Of a stretch of DNA of 64,000 bases, positions 33,068-40,961 are shown in pieces. Both the position numbers and the translations under genes were made by a program. This DNA comes from AV69 sp963742315 (GTDB lineage Bacteria; Verrucomicrobiota; Verrucomicrobiia; Chthoniobacterales; UBA10450): positions 1 to 64,000 of the forward strand of contig CAVULE010000005.1 of assembly GCA_963742315.1 (NCBI GenBank), in the 5' to 3' direction. Under the pieces are notes generated by a model that worked only from the letters and a program-made list of their open reading frames with translations, ran no database searches and had not been told where the DNA came from. Numbering within the stretch: the first letter of the stretch is position 1; each line of letters starts with the position of its first letter.

Positions 33068-33283
33068 ATGAAAGAACTCATTAACACAATCGTCCAGAAA
33101 ACTGGAATCAGTCAGGAAGACGCACAGAAGACTGTGCAAGTGGTGGTTGGTTTCCTTAAAACCAAAATGCCGGCACCGTTCGCGGCCCAATTGGATTCAT
33201 TCCTCAGCGGAAACGGGGTGCCACAGCAAACCGGTGATTTCCTGAAAAGTAAAGTCGGCGAAGTGGTCGGCGCCAACGCCTAA
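33068..33283 (+). CDS. small DUF2267-like protein
   Basis: 71 residues from ATG 33,068, which matches where related proteins begin (MKELINTIVQKTGISQEDAQ); an ATG at 33,008 would add 20 unrelated residues. All-helical: KTVQVVVGFLKTKMPAPFAA, then QLDSFLSGNG and a terminal helix. Similar small proteins form a widespread group of unknown role related to DUF2267. Cytosolic. Followed by a hairpin at 33,306. Confidence 0.65.
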   Translation: MKELINTIVQKTGISQEDAQKTVQVVVGFLKTKMPAPFAAQLDSFLSGNGVPQQTGDFLKSKVGEVVGANA

Positions 33284-33305
33284 GTTAAATCAGCAAAATA
33301 TCGGG

Positions 33306-33331
33306 CCCGATCCACACAGCTGTGGGTCGGG
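33306..33331 (+). terminator. 11-bp hairpin after the DUF2267-like gene
   Basis: CCCGATCCACA-CAGC-TGTGGGTCGGG, one G-U pair in RNA, starting 23 bases after the stop codon. Stable, but only a short T-poor tail follows, so factor-independent termination is not certain. The rest of 33,284-33,626 shows GGTTATCGG spacer text and no gene. Confidence 0.45.
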
Positions 33332-33626
33332 TTAGATGTGCGAAGAGAATCGGGGGGCATCCGTTCACATTTGACCTTCCCGGAACAGACCGGGTCACCA
33401 TTGGCCGAAGTGCCGGCGAATGAGAAGAAGTGAGCGCTTCTTAAAACCGCACTCTCATCACAGCGATGAGCAATTTCTTTGCAAAAAGGAGCGTTTGGGT
33501 TCGAGTCTAAATTCTTTGACACTTGCACGAGGCGGGAAGCCCGGCAGGCTTCAGTTATCGGTTATCGGGAAGCTCTAAGTTTTAAGCGTCGCAGGTAGAC
33601 GCCGGGTTCCGAAAGGCCGGCGAACA

Positions 33627-34286
33627 ATGTACGTTAAAATTTGTGGAATTAGACGACCGGAAGACGCCTTGATAGCTGCTGGGCTCGGGGCTGATGCTAT
33701 CGGCCTCTTGGTTGGTCAAAAACATAACAGCCCAGACTTTGTTTCTGCCACTGTTGCGAGGGACATTGCTCGTGCGTTGCCGCCATCGGTGGAAGCAGTG
33801 CTGGTAACCCGTGTGGAAGACGTCGATGAAATTGAGCGGCTGTTGCAGCAGAGCGAAATTACGACCATCCAGCTTCACAGCGAAATTGCTCCCAGCTCTG
33901 TGGAAGGGTTGCGGGGCCGGATTCCCCACCTGAAGATATTCAAATCTGTTTCTGTTATTTCTGCCGACAGTGTCGCCTATCCTGAAGCCTTCAAGAAGTT
34001 GGTGGACGGTTTCGTTCTCGACAGCGTCAACCTAGCAACCAATCAAGTTGGAGGCACCGGAAAGACACACGATTGGTCGGTCAGCCGGCAAATTGTCATG
34101 CGCTACTCTGAAGTTCCGATCATCCTCGCTGGCGGTCTGAATTCTGAAAATGTGCGATCTGCGATCGAACGCGTGCGTCCGTTTGGGGTTGACGTGAACT
34201 CAGGAACGAAGGCAGCTGACGGATTCAAAGATCCTCCGAAAATGGAAGCGTTTATCGCGCAAGCGAAGCACGAGCAGAGCTCGTAA
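33627..34286 (+). CDS. trpF: phosphoribosylanthranilate isomerase
   Basis: 219 residues, ATG 33,627. A TIM-barrel protein with TrpF signatures: catalytic Cys6 in VKICGIRRPEDA, general-acid Asp132 in DGFVLDSVN, phosphate-binding GGTGKTHDW and IILAGGLNSENV, and the final GVDVNSGTK (usually VDVSSG). Converts N-(5-phosphoribosyl)anthranilate to CdRP in tryptophan synthesis. No other trp gene is adjacent. The last codons (KHEQSS) and the stop lie inside the repeat text AGCACGAGC...AAGTGAAGGGCAGGGAGC, so the 3' end has been reshaped by a repeat. The substituted SSG to NSG and the loose spacing leave some doubt about activity. Confidence 0.85.
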   Translation: MYVKICGIRRPEDALIAAGLGADAIGLLVGQKHNSPDFVSATVARDIARALPPSVEAVLVTRVEDVDEIERLLQQSEITTIQLHSEIAPSSVEGLRGRIPHLKIFKSVSVISADSVAYPEAFKKLVDGFVLDSVNLATNQVGGTGKTHDWSVSRQIVMRYSEVPIILAGGLNSENVRSAIERVRPFGVDVNSGTKAADGFKDPPKMEAFIAQAKHEQSS

Positions 34287-34379
34287 GTGAAGGGCAGGGA
34301 GCATGGGGCAGAATTGTAGGGCAGGCGCGTCGCCTGCCGATCCATGGAATGGCAAGCGGGAGCGCTTGCCCTACAAATC
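34266..34379. repeat. partial 190-bp repeat plus 66-bp TIR element
   Basis: AGCACGAGCAGAGCTCG and AAGTGAAGGGCAGGGAGCAT resemble the left end of the 2,824 block. The central 70 bp of that block is missing, and GAATTGTAGGGC (TIR element 34,313-34,379) follows at once. Overlaps the trpF stop codon. Confidence 0.75.
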
Positions 34380-34405
34380 CGTTATCTGACATCGGAGGTC
34401 ACAAG

Positions 34406-34512
34406 TTCGCCACGGCGAGTGGAACCGCAGGGATGCGAGCTGCATAGATGGGCAGAGCCGCGAGGCCGAATGAGCGGGAGCGAATGAGTCAATCCGTCCT
34501 TTGGCGGATCGG
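34406..34512. repeat. paired-palindrome repeat with an internal insert
   Basis: TTCGCCACGGCGA at the left and AATCCGTCCTTTGGCGGATC at the right are contiguous in the copy at 10,247. Here about 70 bases (34,419-34,490) separate them. Confidence 0.65.
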
Positions 34513-34536
34513 AGATCGCTGATCATCTGGGAGCCC

Positions 34537-34578
34537 GAGGCAAAGCCTCGCAGTTATCAGTTATCGTTTAATAGTTAA
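34537..34578. repeat. GAGGCAAAGCCTC palindrome with TTATCAGTTATCG tail
   Basis: Fourth good copy of this motif pair, ending TTTAATAGTTAAAG. The following 34,579-34,674 has GGCCGCTGTGTCGGCC-type palindromic text and no gene. Confidence 0.65.
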
Positions 34579-34674
34579 AGGCCGCTGTGTCGGCCGCAAA
34601 GATTGGAGGGACGAGCTCTATCTCGTCCGGTCCCGGCCGTTCAGAGATCGGCCCTCTAGATTTACCAAGGCCGG

Positions 34675-35103
34675 TTACGGCCGTGCTCTAATAATTAACT
34701 CCGCACCGGTCGTCGTCAGCTTGATGCGGCCTTCGTTAGCCTGATAGTTGGGCTTAGCGACCTCCGCGCGGGCGTGGCCATCTGTACGGATAAGGTTAAC
34801 TTTGGTGGCGGTCTCTCCTGCTACGTCCCAGTGATAGCCTTTCGCGTTGTCTTGCAGAATCGCGTGTATCTGGGCTTCGGAGAGTGTGCTGCCAGCTTCC
34901 GGGGCAAAATCTTCGCGGATCGAGTAATGGTTCCGCACATGCACAGTGATATAGATATGACCGTGATTGAACCGGACCTGGTCATAAGAATAGTGGCCGA
35001 TGGAGGAGCCGTAACGGTAGCTGCACTGATCCAGTGTTTCGCCAACTCGCGCTTCCGCCGAGCCGCATAAGGCCAGCAGCATTACGAGAGCGAATGCTTT
35101 CAT
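34675..35103 (-). CDS. secreted protein of unknown function
   Basis: 142 residues, ATG 35,103. Signal peptide MKAFALVMLLALCGSAEARV. The mature part begins GETLDQCSYRYGSSIGHYSY and contains strand-rich HGHIYITVHVRNHYSIREDF, then a helix TLSEAQIHAILQDNAKGYHW. No known family; related short secreted proteins with an N-terminal G-E-T-x-x-Q-C motif seem common in this kind of genome. Periplasmic location inferred. Single gene. Confidence 0.7.
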   Translation of the reverse strand: MKAFALVMLLALCGSAEARVGETLDQCSYRYGSSIGHYSYDQVRFNHGHIYITVHVRNHYSIREDFAPEAGSTLSEAQIHAILQDNAKGYHWDVAGETATKVNLIRTDGHARAEVAKPNYQANEGRIKLTTTGAELIIRARP

Positions 35104-35464
35104 TGCAAGTGTTCGATACCATATGACTAACCGGGCGCTTGTGGAAGTGCAGATCCCGAGAAAATCTGATGGGGTTGCCTTTTAACGTCTGACATTGGCA
35201 ACGAGGCGGGAACCCTGGCGGGTTAGTTATCAGTTATCAGTTATCGGTTGTTAGTTAACTGTAAAAAGCTGAAAGGACTACGGCAAGACCATGGACAACA
35301 TGACGATCGCAGCAGCGAGCGGCACGATCCGGCTTCTTTATTTCGGGGATCACTCTGGTCAGTCGCGGCGCCACTACCGATGCGACAGATCGTCCAGGAC
35401 TCGCAGCACGAGAGAACGAACAATAATCAATAAGCTCATAAAATTCTTTCCCTACAAATTGGGC
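35104..35464. other. 361-bp spacer, no gene supported
   Basis: Holds three TTATCAG/TTATCGG units (35,225-35,250). On the minus strand a frame from 35,439 starts MSLLIIVRSLVLRVLDD and is closed after 21 codons; a hydrophobic stretch follows between stops. It could be a decayed small membrane-protein gene but is not listed as such. Confidence 0.4.
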
Positions 35465-35638
35465 TCATTTCAGTGTCCCCGCCATTGCTCCAGCTAATAC
35501 AAACATCGACCAGAAGACGGTAAGGACGATTACTCCGAAAGTAATCAGCTCAGACGAATAGTCCGGCTGCGCTCGGTAGGCGTATCGATCGGTGATGAAA
35601 CGGCGGACGCGTAACGGCGTGAGTGATGTGCTTTTCAT
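35465..35638 (-). CDS. 57-residue single-TM protein
   Basis: ATG 35,638 with AAAGGAG about 9 bases upstream, TGA at 35,465. A basic N-terminus (MKSTSLTPLRVRRFITDRYA, YRAQPDYSSE) is followed by one TM helix (LITFGVIVLTVFWSMFVLAG). The strong Shine-Dalgarno and clean topology (positive-inside rule) support a real small membrane protein. No family known. Divergent from the YXWGXW-repeat gene. Confidence 0.65.
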   Translation of the reverse strand: MKSTSLTPLRVRRFITDRYAYRAQPDYSSELITFGVIVLTVFWSMFVLAGAMAGTLK

Positions 35639-35844
35639 GGTGTCAACGCTCCTTTCATAAGGTCACTGAAATTGACAACCATTTGTACCCGTTCGCTACG
35701 CTTTAAAAGCAACGGCATTGTCACCTTCCGCTGAACCGATTACATTGTGTTGGGATGGGCCCCGTTTAAGGCCCCGGAAGGGATTTCGTCTGAATATTTC
35801 GGGGCGCAACAGCGTCTCATTTTTCACTCATGCTACATCTGACT

Positions 35845-36900
35845 ATGAAAATGAAAATTTCTACCGTTGCGCTCGCGGCGATGCTTTTCGTAGGGCTTTC
35901 GCTCACGTCTTCTTTTGCACAAGTCGGCATATCAATCGGGATCGCGCCACCCCCGATACCGATATATGAGCAGCCTTACGCGCCAGCCGCAGGCTATATT
36001 TGGACCCCGGGCTACTGGGCCTACGATTCCGGTTACTACTGGGTCCCTGGCGTCTGGATCCTTCCGCCGCGCGTCGGATTCCTATGGACCCCCGGATACT
36101 GGGGCTACCACGGGGGCAATTACTTCTTCAACCAAGGCTACTGGGGCCCGACCGTCGGGTTCTACGGCGGAATCAATTACGGCTACGGCTACGGGGGACA
36201 CGGCTACTACGGCGGACGCTGGGTCGGCAATACCTTCCGTTATAACACGGCCGTGACTCGCGTGAACACAAGTGTGATTCACAACACCTACGTTAACAAG
36301 CAGGTCGTCAGGAACACCGGCAGCCGCGCCAGCTTTAACGGCCCGGGCGGCACAACAGCCAAAGCCACTGCGCAGGAACAAACCGCCGCCAAGGCGGAGC
36401 ACATCCCAGCTACTTCCGCACAGCAGTCACGCGTCGAAGCGGCGAAGAACAATCCGGATTTGCATGCTGCTAATAATCAAGGGAAGCCGAAATCGGAAGC
36501 GATCAAGGCACTCGATCGCAACAACGAAGCGCAGGCCGGTGCCGGGAAGGCGAACGGCAAAGCCGGCGCGGAAGCAGCTAACGGGAACTCTGCGTTCGGC
36601 CACAAGCAGGGCGACGCGGCGACGCGTACAACGGGCTCACAAAACAACGCCCACGGCAAGGCAGGGTCGGCTGACGCACATGCTTTGCACGCGAAAAAGG
36701 CATCGCTGCATGCGGGTGACACAGCGCATACGAAATCCAAGAGTCACGCTAACGAGATGGCGAGTGTTCACCATACTTCACAACATCCGCAAATAGTGTC
36801 GCATCAGCCGAAGGGCGCGCCGACTCACACCAAGGCGCAAGCCGCGCAGCCCAGCAAGAAGAAGAAGACCGAGAACGAAGGCGCAGGCGGCGGGCATTAG
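35845..36900 (+). CDS. YXWGXW-repeat secreted protein
   Basis: 351 residues from ATG 35,845 (ATG 35,851 also possible; ATG 35,830 adds five). Signal peptide (AALAAMLFVGLSLTSSFAQ region). Then aromatic repeats AAGYIWTPGYWAYDSGYYWV, FLWTPGYWGYHGGNYFFNQG and YWGPTVGFYGG, the W-x-P-G-Y-W/Y-x-W-G-x-W pattern of the YXWGXW family, followed by Gly/Tyr-rich sequence (INYGYGYGGHGYYGGRWVGN). From about residue 175 it is low-complexity, rich in Ala, Lys, Asn and His. Family members are exported and of unknown function, probably envelope-associated. Confidence 0.85.
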   Translation: MKMKISTVALAAMLFVGLSLTSSFAQVGISIGIAPPPIPIYEQPYAPAAGYIWTPGYWAYDSGYYWVPGVWILPPRVGFLWTPGYWGYHGGNYFFNQGYWGPTVGFYGGINYGYGYGGHGYYGGRWVGNTFRYNTAVTRVNTSVIHNTYVNKQVVRNTGSRASFNGPGGTTAKATAQEQTAAKAEHIPATSAQQSRVEAAKNNPDLHAANNQGKPKSEAIKALDRNNEAQAGAGKANGKAGAEAANGNSAFGHKQGDAATRTTGSQNNAHGKAGSADAHALHAKKASLHAGDTAHTKSKSHANEMASVHHTSQHPQIVSHQPKGAPTHTKAQAAQPSKKKKTENEGAGGGH

Positions 36901-37260
36901 GGAGCCTGGAGCCGGGAGCAGGAACCAGAGGTCAGCGGTCAGGTTCCAGCTCGGAGAGAGATCAGCAGGATCGAAAACCTCCAAGCCGCGCTGGCACTTC
37001 ACCGCTTTGCTCCAAGACTTGAAGCCGTGATTGCGGAGTAAGAGTCGGAAACCGGCGAAGTGTATCAAAATTGCTCAGTCGAAGCTGTTTCAACGTATAT
37101 ATATAGGAGCTGACTTTTGGGTTCTGAGCGCCAGAAATCGGAATTTATGCGTAACCCGTTGGTGCTGTGGGCCAACTTTAGTAACAATGGCTACGATTCG
37201 AGGCATCCGGGGAATTCAAATGTTGCGATTCTATTATAAATACCATAAACTATCCGCATG
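36901..37260. other. 360-bp spacer, purine-rich then AT-rich
   Basis: Starts with CAGAGGTCAGCGGTCAGG-type text (36,922-36,965), ends AT-rich with TATATATATAGG (37,098) and CTATTATAAATACC (37,230). The last could be a -10 region for the small frame at 37,261. No other gene. Confidence 0.4.
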
Positions 37261-37482
37261 ATGATCTACCAACGCGAACCGGTTTTCACCATTGGCCAGG
37301 CGCCGTTCGTCGCCGGAGCGATTCATGTTCGCAACCAGATACGAGTGCTTAAACAACGTGAGAAGGCTAAGAGACGGAAGGCATTTGTGGCGCGCATTCC
37401 TTTGCTGCGCATCGGTCCGAGCCGGATCGGCCTGAGACGCGACCCGGCTCCCACACGCTCACCCGCGATCGCCAACGCTTAG
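37261..37482 (+). CDS. possible small basic protein
   Basis: 73 residues from the second of two consecutive ATGs. MIYQREPVFTIGQAPFVAGA, then IHVRNQIRVLKQREKAKRRK and a Pro/Arg-rich end. No clear ribosome-binding site and no family; an AT-rich promoter-like stretch lies just upstream. Weakly supported. Confidence 0.3.
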   Translation: MIYQREPVFTIGQAPFVAGAIHVRNQIRVLKQREKAKRRKAFVARIPLLRIGPSRIGLRRDPAPTRSPAIANA

Positions 37483-37563
37483 CAAGCGGGCTCACCAGAA
37501 CACCGGCTGCCGTTAACTTACAGCGGCAGATGCTAGTCCATTTCTTTACCCGGTAATTGCGGG

Positions 37564-38352
37564 TTATTGACGCTCGAAAACGTCGACTTCGGGCTTACTC
37601 TCGCCGGGATAGTTAACTGTGTTCGTTAGCGTCTTGCCATCCTCCGAAAGCTCCCACCGGTCTGTCTCGGTCGTCTTGCCTTTCAGCTTATAGGTGAGTT
37701 CCATGGTGTGAGCATCGATCGACTTGCCTGAGATAGTCGTACCTTTGGCCACTCGCGGACCTTTGGGCGTGTACTCTTTGCCATCCAGTTTAAAATCGGT
37801 TTTTCCTTGGAAGGTCGGATTCTTCATGGAGTAGCCGTTTCCTTCCCACTTCGCCAGCTCCATGACCGTCGGCGAGCCCACCTTGATGTCCGTGCTTTCC
37901 CAGGTGCCGACCAACCCCGAGGTCCCGCCCGCCGTCCGCTTCAGCTTGGTTTCGTCGTGGGAGGTAGAACCATCCGGGCGCGTTTCCGTGTTGACGTAGG
38001 TGGAGGTGGCGCCGTCGTCCGAGACGGTCCACGTCGCATCGGAAAAGACTTTTCCGTCTCGCTTTTGCACCCACTTCCAAGCGTTCGGGCCGCTCTGGGT
38101 AACCAACCAGGTGTTGCCATACTTGGTTACGTGCTCCTTGCCGAAGGCGAGGGCTTCGGTGTCGTCACCGAAGGTGAACTTGTACTGGCCATTCTCGCCT
38201 TGATCGACCTTATAGGTAAGGCCGTTGAGCTGGCTCTTCTCCGGATTGAACTTCCATTTGCCGACGAACGAATCGTTCTCCGCGAATGCGAGGGGCGCAG
38301 CGCACAGGCCGAGCCCAGTGATGGCCACAAGAGTGACGGTAATCAACTTCAT
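37564..38352 (-). CDS. secreted lipocalin-like protein, two barrels
   Basis: 262 residues, ATG 38,352. Signal peptide MKLITVTLVAITGLGLCAAP, cleavage near AFAE. Two related halves each begin with a lipocalin-type G-x-W: FVGKWKFNPEKSQLN near residue 30 and LVGTWESTDIKVG near 147, followed by strand-rich sequence ending in RWELSEDGKTLTNTVNYPGE. This suggests a pair of eight-stranded barrels able to bind hydrophobic ligands. No assigned function. Periplasmic location inferred. Confidence 0.75.
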   Translation of the reverse strand: MKLITVTLVAITGLGLCAAPLAFAENDSFVGKWKFNPEKSQLNGLTYKVDQGENGQYKFTFGDDTEALAFGKEHVTKYGNTWLVTQSGPNAWKWVQKRDGKVFSDATWTVSDDGATSTYVNTETRPDGSTSHDETKLKRTAGGTSGLVGTWESTDIKVGSPTVMELAKWEGNGYSMKNPTFQGKTDFKLDGKEYTPKGPRVAKGTTISGKSIDAHTMELTYKLKGKTTETDRWELSEDGKTLTNTVNYPGESKPEVDVFERQ

Positions 38353-38566
38353 AGGTACTTTTTTCTTTCTTAAGTTTGAGTTGAGAGAAGCTCATCCAAA
38401 ACCCAAAAACCCTGTAAGGATGAAACCACATCGAAGATTGCCCCTTCGACACGCCTGTTCAGACTCGAGCGTGGGACGCACCCTGTTCCCAGTCAATGAA
38501 AAAAAGTAAATCCCGGGGCTTTGCCGTTATTTGTTATCAGTTATCGGTTAACGGGGCAGGGACCTA

Positions 38567-38698
38567 AAGAAGTTTAGATGTCAGATTGTCCAGCCAGGGA
38601 TGAAGGATATCACCGAAATTCTGGTTGATGCCCAAACAGGGAGAATCATCTCACGAGAGACGGAATCGTCTCGGGACCAGGCGAAAAAGCCGCAGTAG
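38567..38698 (+). pseudogene. C-terminal remnant of a PepSY-domain gene
   Basis: The plus strand encodes CQIVQPGMKDITEILVDAQT then GRIISRETESSRDQAKKPQ and TAG. This is the typical PepSY ending (ITEILVDAQTGRIISRE). No start or upstream half of the domain exists: sequence before 38,560 is TTATCAGTTATCGG repeat text. A gene has been truncated here, with the repeat at the breakpoint. Rest of 38,353-38,809: no gene. Confidence 0.6.
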
Positions 38699-38809
38699 AC
38701 AAGCAGCAGCGCTAAGGCGGTTTGGGAACGAGGGCTAGTGGTTAATGAGGAGCCAGGCGCAGGAGACCGGAGCTTGGGAAAGAAAAGGGAATGTATGCGG
38801 CGATGAATA

Positions 38810-39226
38810 TTATCTGGAATCGAGCTGGTTCGAGTCTCGTTTCCAGAAAAAGAGCAGGTAACACATCGCGAACCAAAACAACCAGACAGAAAGATTAAAC
38901 GTGATCTGTGTGATGAGCGCGAGCCAGGAGTCGGAAACGGAAAGAAAGCGCACGATCGGCCGTGACAGATGTTCGGCCGGCAGCGCGTGCAAGGCTTCAA
39001 TCACGCCGACTTTTATATTCGCTTCGACCAACATTTCCCCCAGAAGCACCATCATTCCCACGGTGTAGGCGAAGAAGGTAAATATCTTGAGCGCGAGTTT
39101 CGCGCGATGCAAAAAGTAGTAGATCGCGACGACCATGCCGAAATTGATGGTGATCATTTGCGCAAACCACGTGACCTGGTGTTCCGTGGTCGAGCGCGCA
39201 AGATTTAGCAAGTCGAGTTCCGACAC
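38810..39226 (-). CDS. membrane protein of unknown function
   Basis: 138 residues, ATG 39,226, four TM helices (QMITINFGMVVAIYYFLHRA, IFTFFAYTVGMMVLLGEML, then ALITQITFNLSVWLFWFAMC and a short last helix overlapping YLLFFWK). Soluble loop AEHLSRPIVRFLSVS. The N-terminus is LDLLNLARSTTEHQVTWFAQ. No family recognised. Single gene. Confidence 0.7.
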   Translation of the reverse strand: MSELDLLNLARSTTEHQVTWFAQMITINFGMVVAIYYFLHRAKLALKIFTFFAYTVGMMVLLGEMLVEANIKVGVIEALHALPAEHLSRPIVRFLSVSDSWLALITQITFNLSVWLFWFAMCYLLFFWKRDSNQLDSR

Positions 39227-39331
39227 GGGGAAGCCTCGCGGTTTATTCGTTAAATCGTGAACCGAGGATCGAGCATCGTCAATCCTGGAAGCGATGAAGC
39301 GTGAATTCGGAGGGACGAGCTTCTGCTCTGA

Positions 39332-39351
39332 GGACCTGCGGAAGCAGGTCC
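39332..39351. repeat. GGACCTGC-GGAA-GCAGGTCC hairpin
   Basis: Perfect 8-bp stem with GGAA loop, flanked by GGAGGGA and TCCCTCC, which extend the inverted repeat at a distance. Similar GGAGGGACGAGC text appears at 34,605. Confidence 0.6.
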
Positions 39352-39399
39352 CTCCGCATCGAATCCGCGGTTCAGTGTAACCTTAGTGGCCGATCCAGC

Positions 39400-40011
39400 T
39401 CAATCGCGTGCGACACTGGCCGTTCCGTGATCGTGCTGGTAGGCGCGCAAGGCATAGTGCGTCCGAGATCCCATTATTCCGTCGATTTGGACCACGATAG
39501 TAACCGGCCCGAGATAATTGTCGCTGCAGCCGGGCAACGTCTGATCGACTTCCGTTGGAGCGATCGCCAGAGTAATAACTGCTGCGGTAGACGCCATTGC
39601 CGTAGTAGCCGTTGCCATTGTAGCCGTTACCGTAGTAGCTGTTGCCGTAGTAGCCGCTGCCATATCCGTAGTATCCTGGTACCCATACCCGTATCCGTAA
39701 CCGTAGGGAGGATAGCCATAGCCGTAAGGGTAATATCCATAGCCATACGGATAGCCGACGAAGGGAAAGCCAAAGCCGCCGATGAAAACGAAATTATTAA
39801 AGTGACCGTGGTTGTGGTTATGCCAATTGCCGCCCCAGTTGCCACCATTCCAATGTCCGCCGTTCCAATTACCGCCGTGGAATGAGCCGGTTCCGTTGCG
39901 AACGAAACCGCCTCGAGCCGGCGCGAAATTTCCGTGCTGTGTCCCGGCCATGGCGATCGACGTTGCCAGCATCACAACAATAAAGCAGACGAGGAATGAT
40001 TTTGTATTCAT
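39400..40011 (-). CDS. Gly/Tyr-rich secreted protein with peptidoglycan-binding end; double frameshift
   Basis: 203 residues as read from ATG 40,011. Signal peptide MNTKSFLVCFIVVMLATSIA; then Asn/Gly/Trp-rich (NGGHWNGGNWGGNWHNHNHG) and Gly/Tyr-rich (YGYGYYPYGYGYPPYGYGYG) parts. From about 39,677 down to 39,487 this frame gives an odd Thr/Ala run (TTATATTVTATMATATTAMA). The other frame there gives YYGNSYYGNGYNGNGYYGNG and then SDVARLQRQLSRAGYYRG, which joins the ending IDGIMGSRTHYALRAYQHDH. The latter is the second half of a peptidoglycan-binding domain. So two one-base indels of opposite sign, near 39,677 and 39,487, interrupt a Gly/Tyr-rich plus PG-binding protein. Confidence 0.75.
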   Translation of the reverse strand: MNTKSFLVCFIVVMLATSIAMAGTQHGNFAPARGGFVRNGTGSFHGGNWNGGHWNGGNWGGNWHNHNHGHFNNFVFIGGFGFPFVGYPYGYGYYPYGYGYPPYGYGYGYGYQDTTDMAAATTATATTVTATMATATTAMASTAAVITLAIAPTEVDQTLPGCSDNYLGPVTIVVQIDGIMGSRTHYALRAYQHDHGTASVARD

Positions 40012-40447
40012 AGGGCTTGCAAAGGGTTCACAAAATTAGACACCGTAAATTGATAAAAGTTGTGACATTTTAGGGCGCGGATGTCGAGATGATTTGCTAA
40101 ATCGATGAAGCGGTGCGCTCCGCCGCTATCAGTTATCGGGGAGGGAAAGCGTTACAACATGAATCGAGAAGCAATGGAGCGGTCATAAACCCTTCAGGTT
40201 TGAGAACTAGGACAAAGAGAGTAGAGGTTTCGCAAATGCGAGGGCGCGATCGGTCCGAACAGGACTGGCATAACACGCGAGGGCACATGTGTTCCCACCG
40301 GAGAGAATTTTTTGTTTTAACTTGGAACGAGCAAGGCCGCTTGCTTGATACATTCAGCGAGAAGCAGGAAAAGAGGCCGCGGCGGTTCAACTTTACGCGT
40401 CGGTCGTTGAACGATTGTTCGAAATAAGTCAAAATTTTCCAGGACAA
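40012..40447. other. 436-bp spacer, no gene supported
   Basis: TTATCAGTTATCGGGGAGGG text at about 40,128. A 104-codon frame at 40,113 is open but has no start signal or protein character. Confidence 0.45.
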
Positions 40448-40894
40448 ATGCGAAACGCCTTTAGCAAAATCTTGCTCATCCTGCTTGTTGGACAGGTATC
40501 CTTCGGTTTGTCCGTCGCGCAAGCCGGGCCGCTTGATTTCTTTCGAAGGATTCGCGACTCCATCGCTCATCCACGCCATCATCAGCGAACGTCTACCAAG
40601 ACTCAATCGAACGGGGATAACGGCACCACCGTCAAACGAAACGACGTCAGGCCACCGGAACTAAAAGAACCGGAAGCAACGGAGACGCCGGAACCAGTGA
40701 CTACTCGAATTGCGTCCAGTGCGCCCGCGCAACGGACGCGAACAGATTTCCCCTATGGAGTTCCGGTGCCAAACAAACCTGGATTCGTGATTAGTCCTTA
40801 TTCGCCCAACGCCGGTTATGTCGATATTCGCGGCTTCCCCACCGGAGCCGAAGTCAAAGATCCCTATACTGGCAAAGTCTTCATCACCCCCTGA
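40448..40894 (+). CDS. secreted protein of unknown function
   Basis: 148 residues from ATG 40,448 with AGGA 4 bases upstream. Signal peptide (MRNAFSKILLILLVGQVSFG, cleavage near AQAG). A basic, Ser/Thr/Pro-rich disordered middle is followed by a short conserved-looking C-terminus: YGVPVPNKPGFVISPYSPNA, GYVDIRGFPTGAEVKDPYTG, KVFITP. That ending, with the G-F-P-x-G-x-x-V-x-D-P-Y-T-G-K motif, recurs in many short secreted proteins of soil bacteria as I recall. Function unknown. Confidence 0.65.
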   Translation: MRNAFSKILLILLVGQVSFGLSVAQAGPLDFFRRIRDSIAHPRHHQRTSTKTQSNGDNGTTVKRNDVRPPELKEPEATETPEPVTTRIASSAPAQRTRTDFPYGVPVPNKPGFVISPYSPNAGYVDIRGFPTGAEVKDPYTGKVFITP

Positions 40895-40961
40895 AGAAGG
40901 AGCAGGCAGCACGGAGCGAAGCTGCTTCCGATTAGCTGGTGATTTCACGAGGCAACTGAAC

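Noticed and set aside
33480..33510. GGGTTCGAGTC as a tRNA T-arm
   Set aside because: No matching acceptor stem, anticodon arm or D-arm could be found around it.
35290..35439. Minus-strand frame starting MSLLIIVRSLVL as a small membrane-protein gene
   Set aside because: Closed after 21 codons and several stops follow. At best a decayed gene; evidence too thin.
40113..40427. 104-codon frame in the spacer before 40,448
   Set aside because: No ribosome-binding site, unlikely composition, overlaps spacer repeat text.
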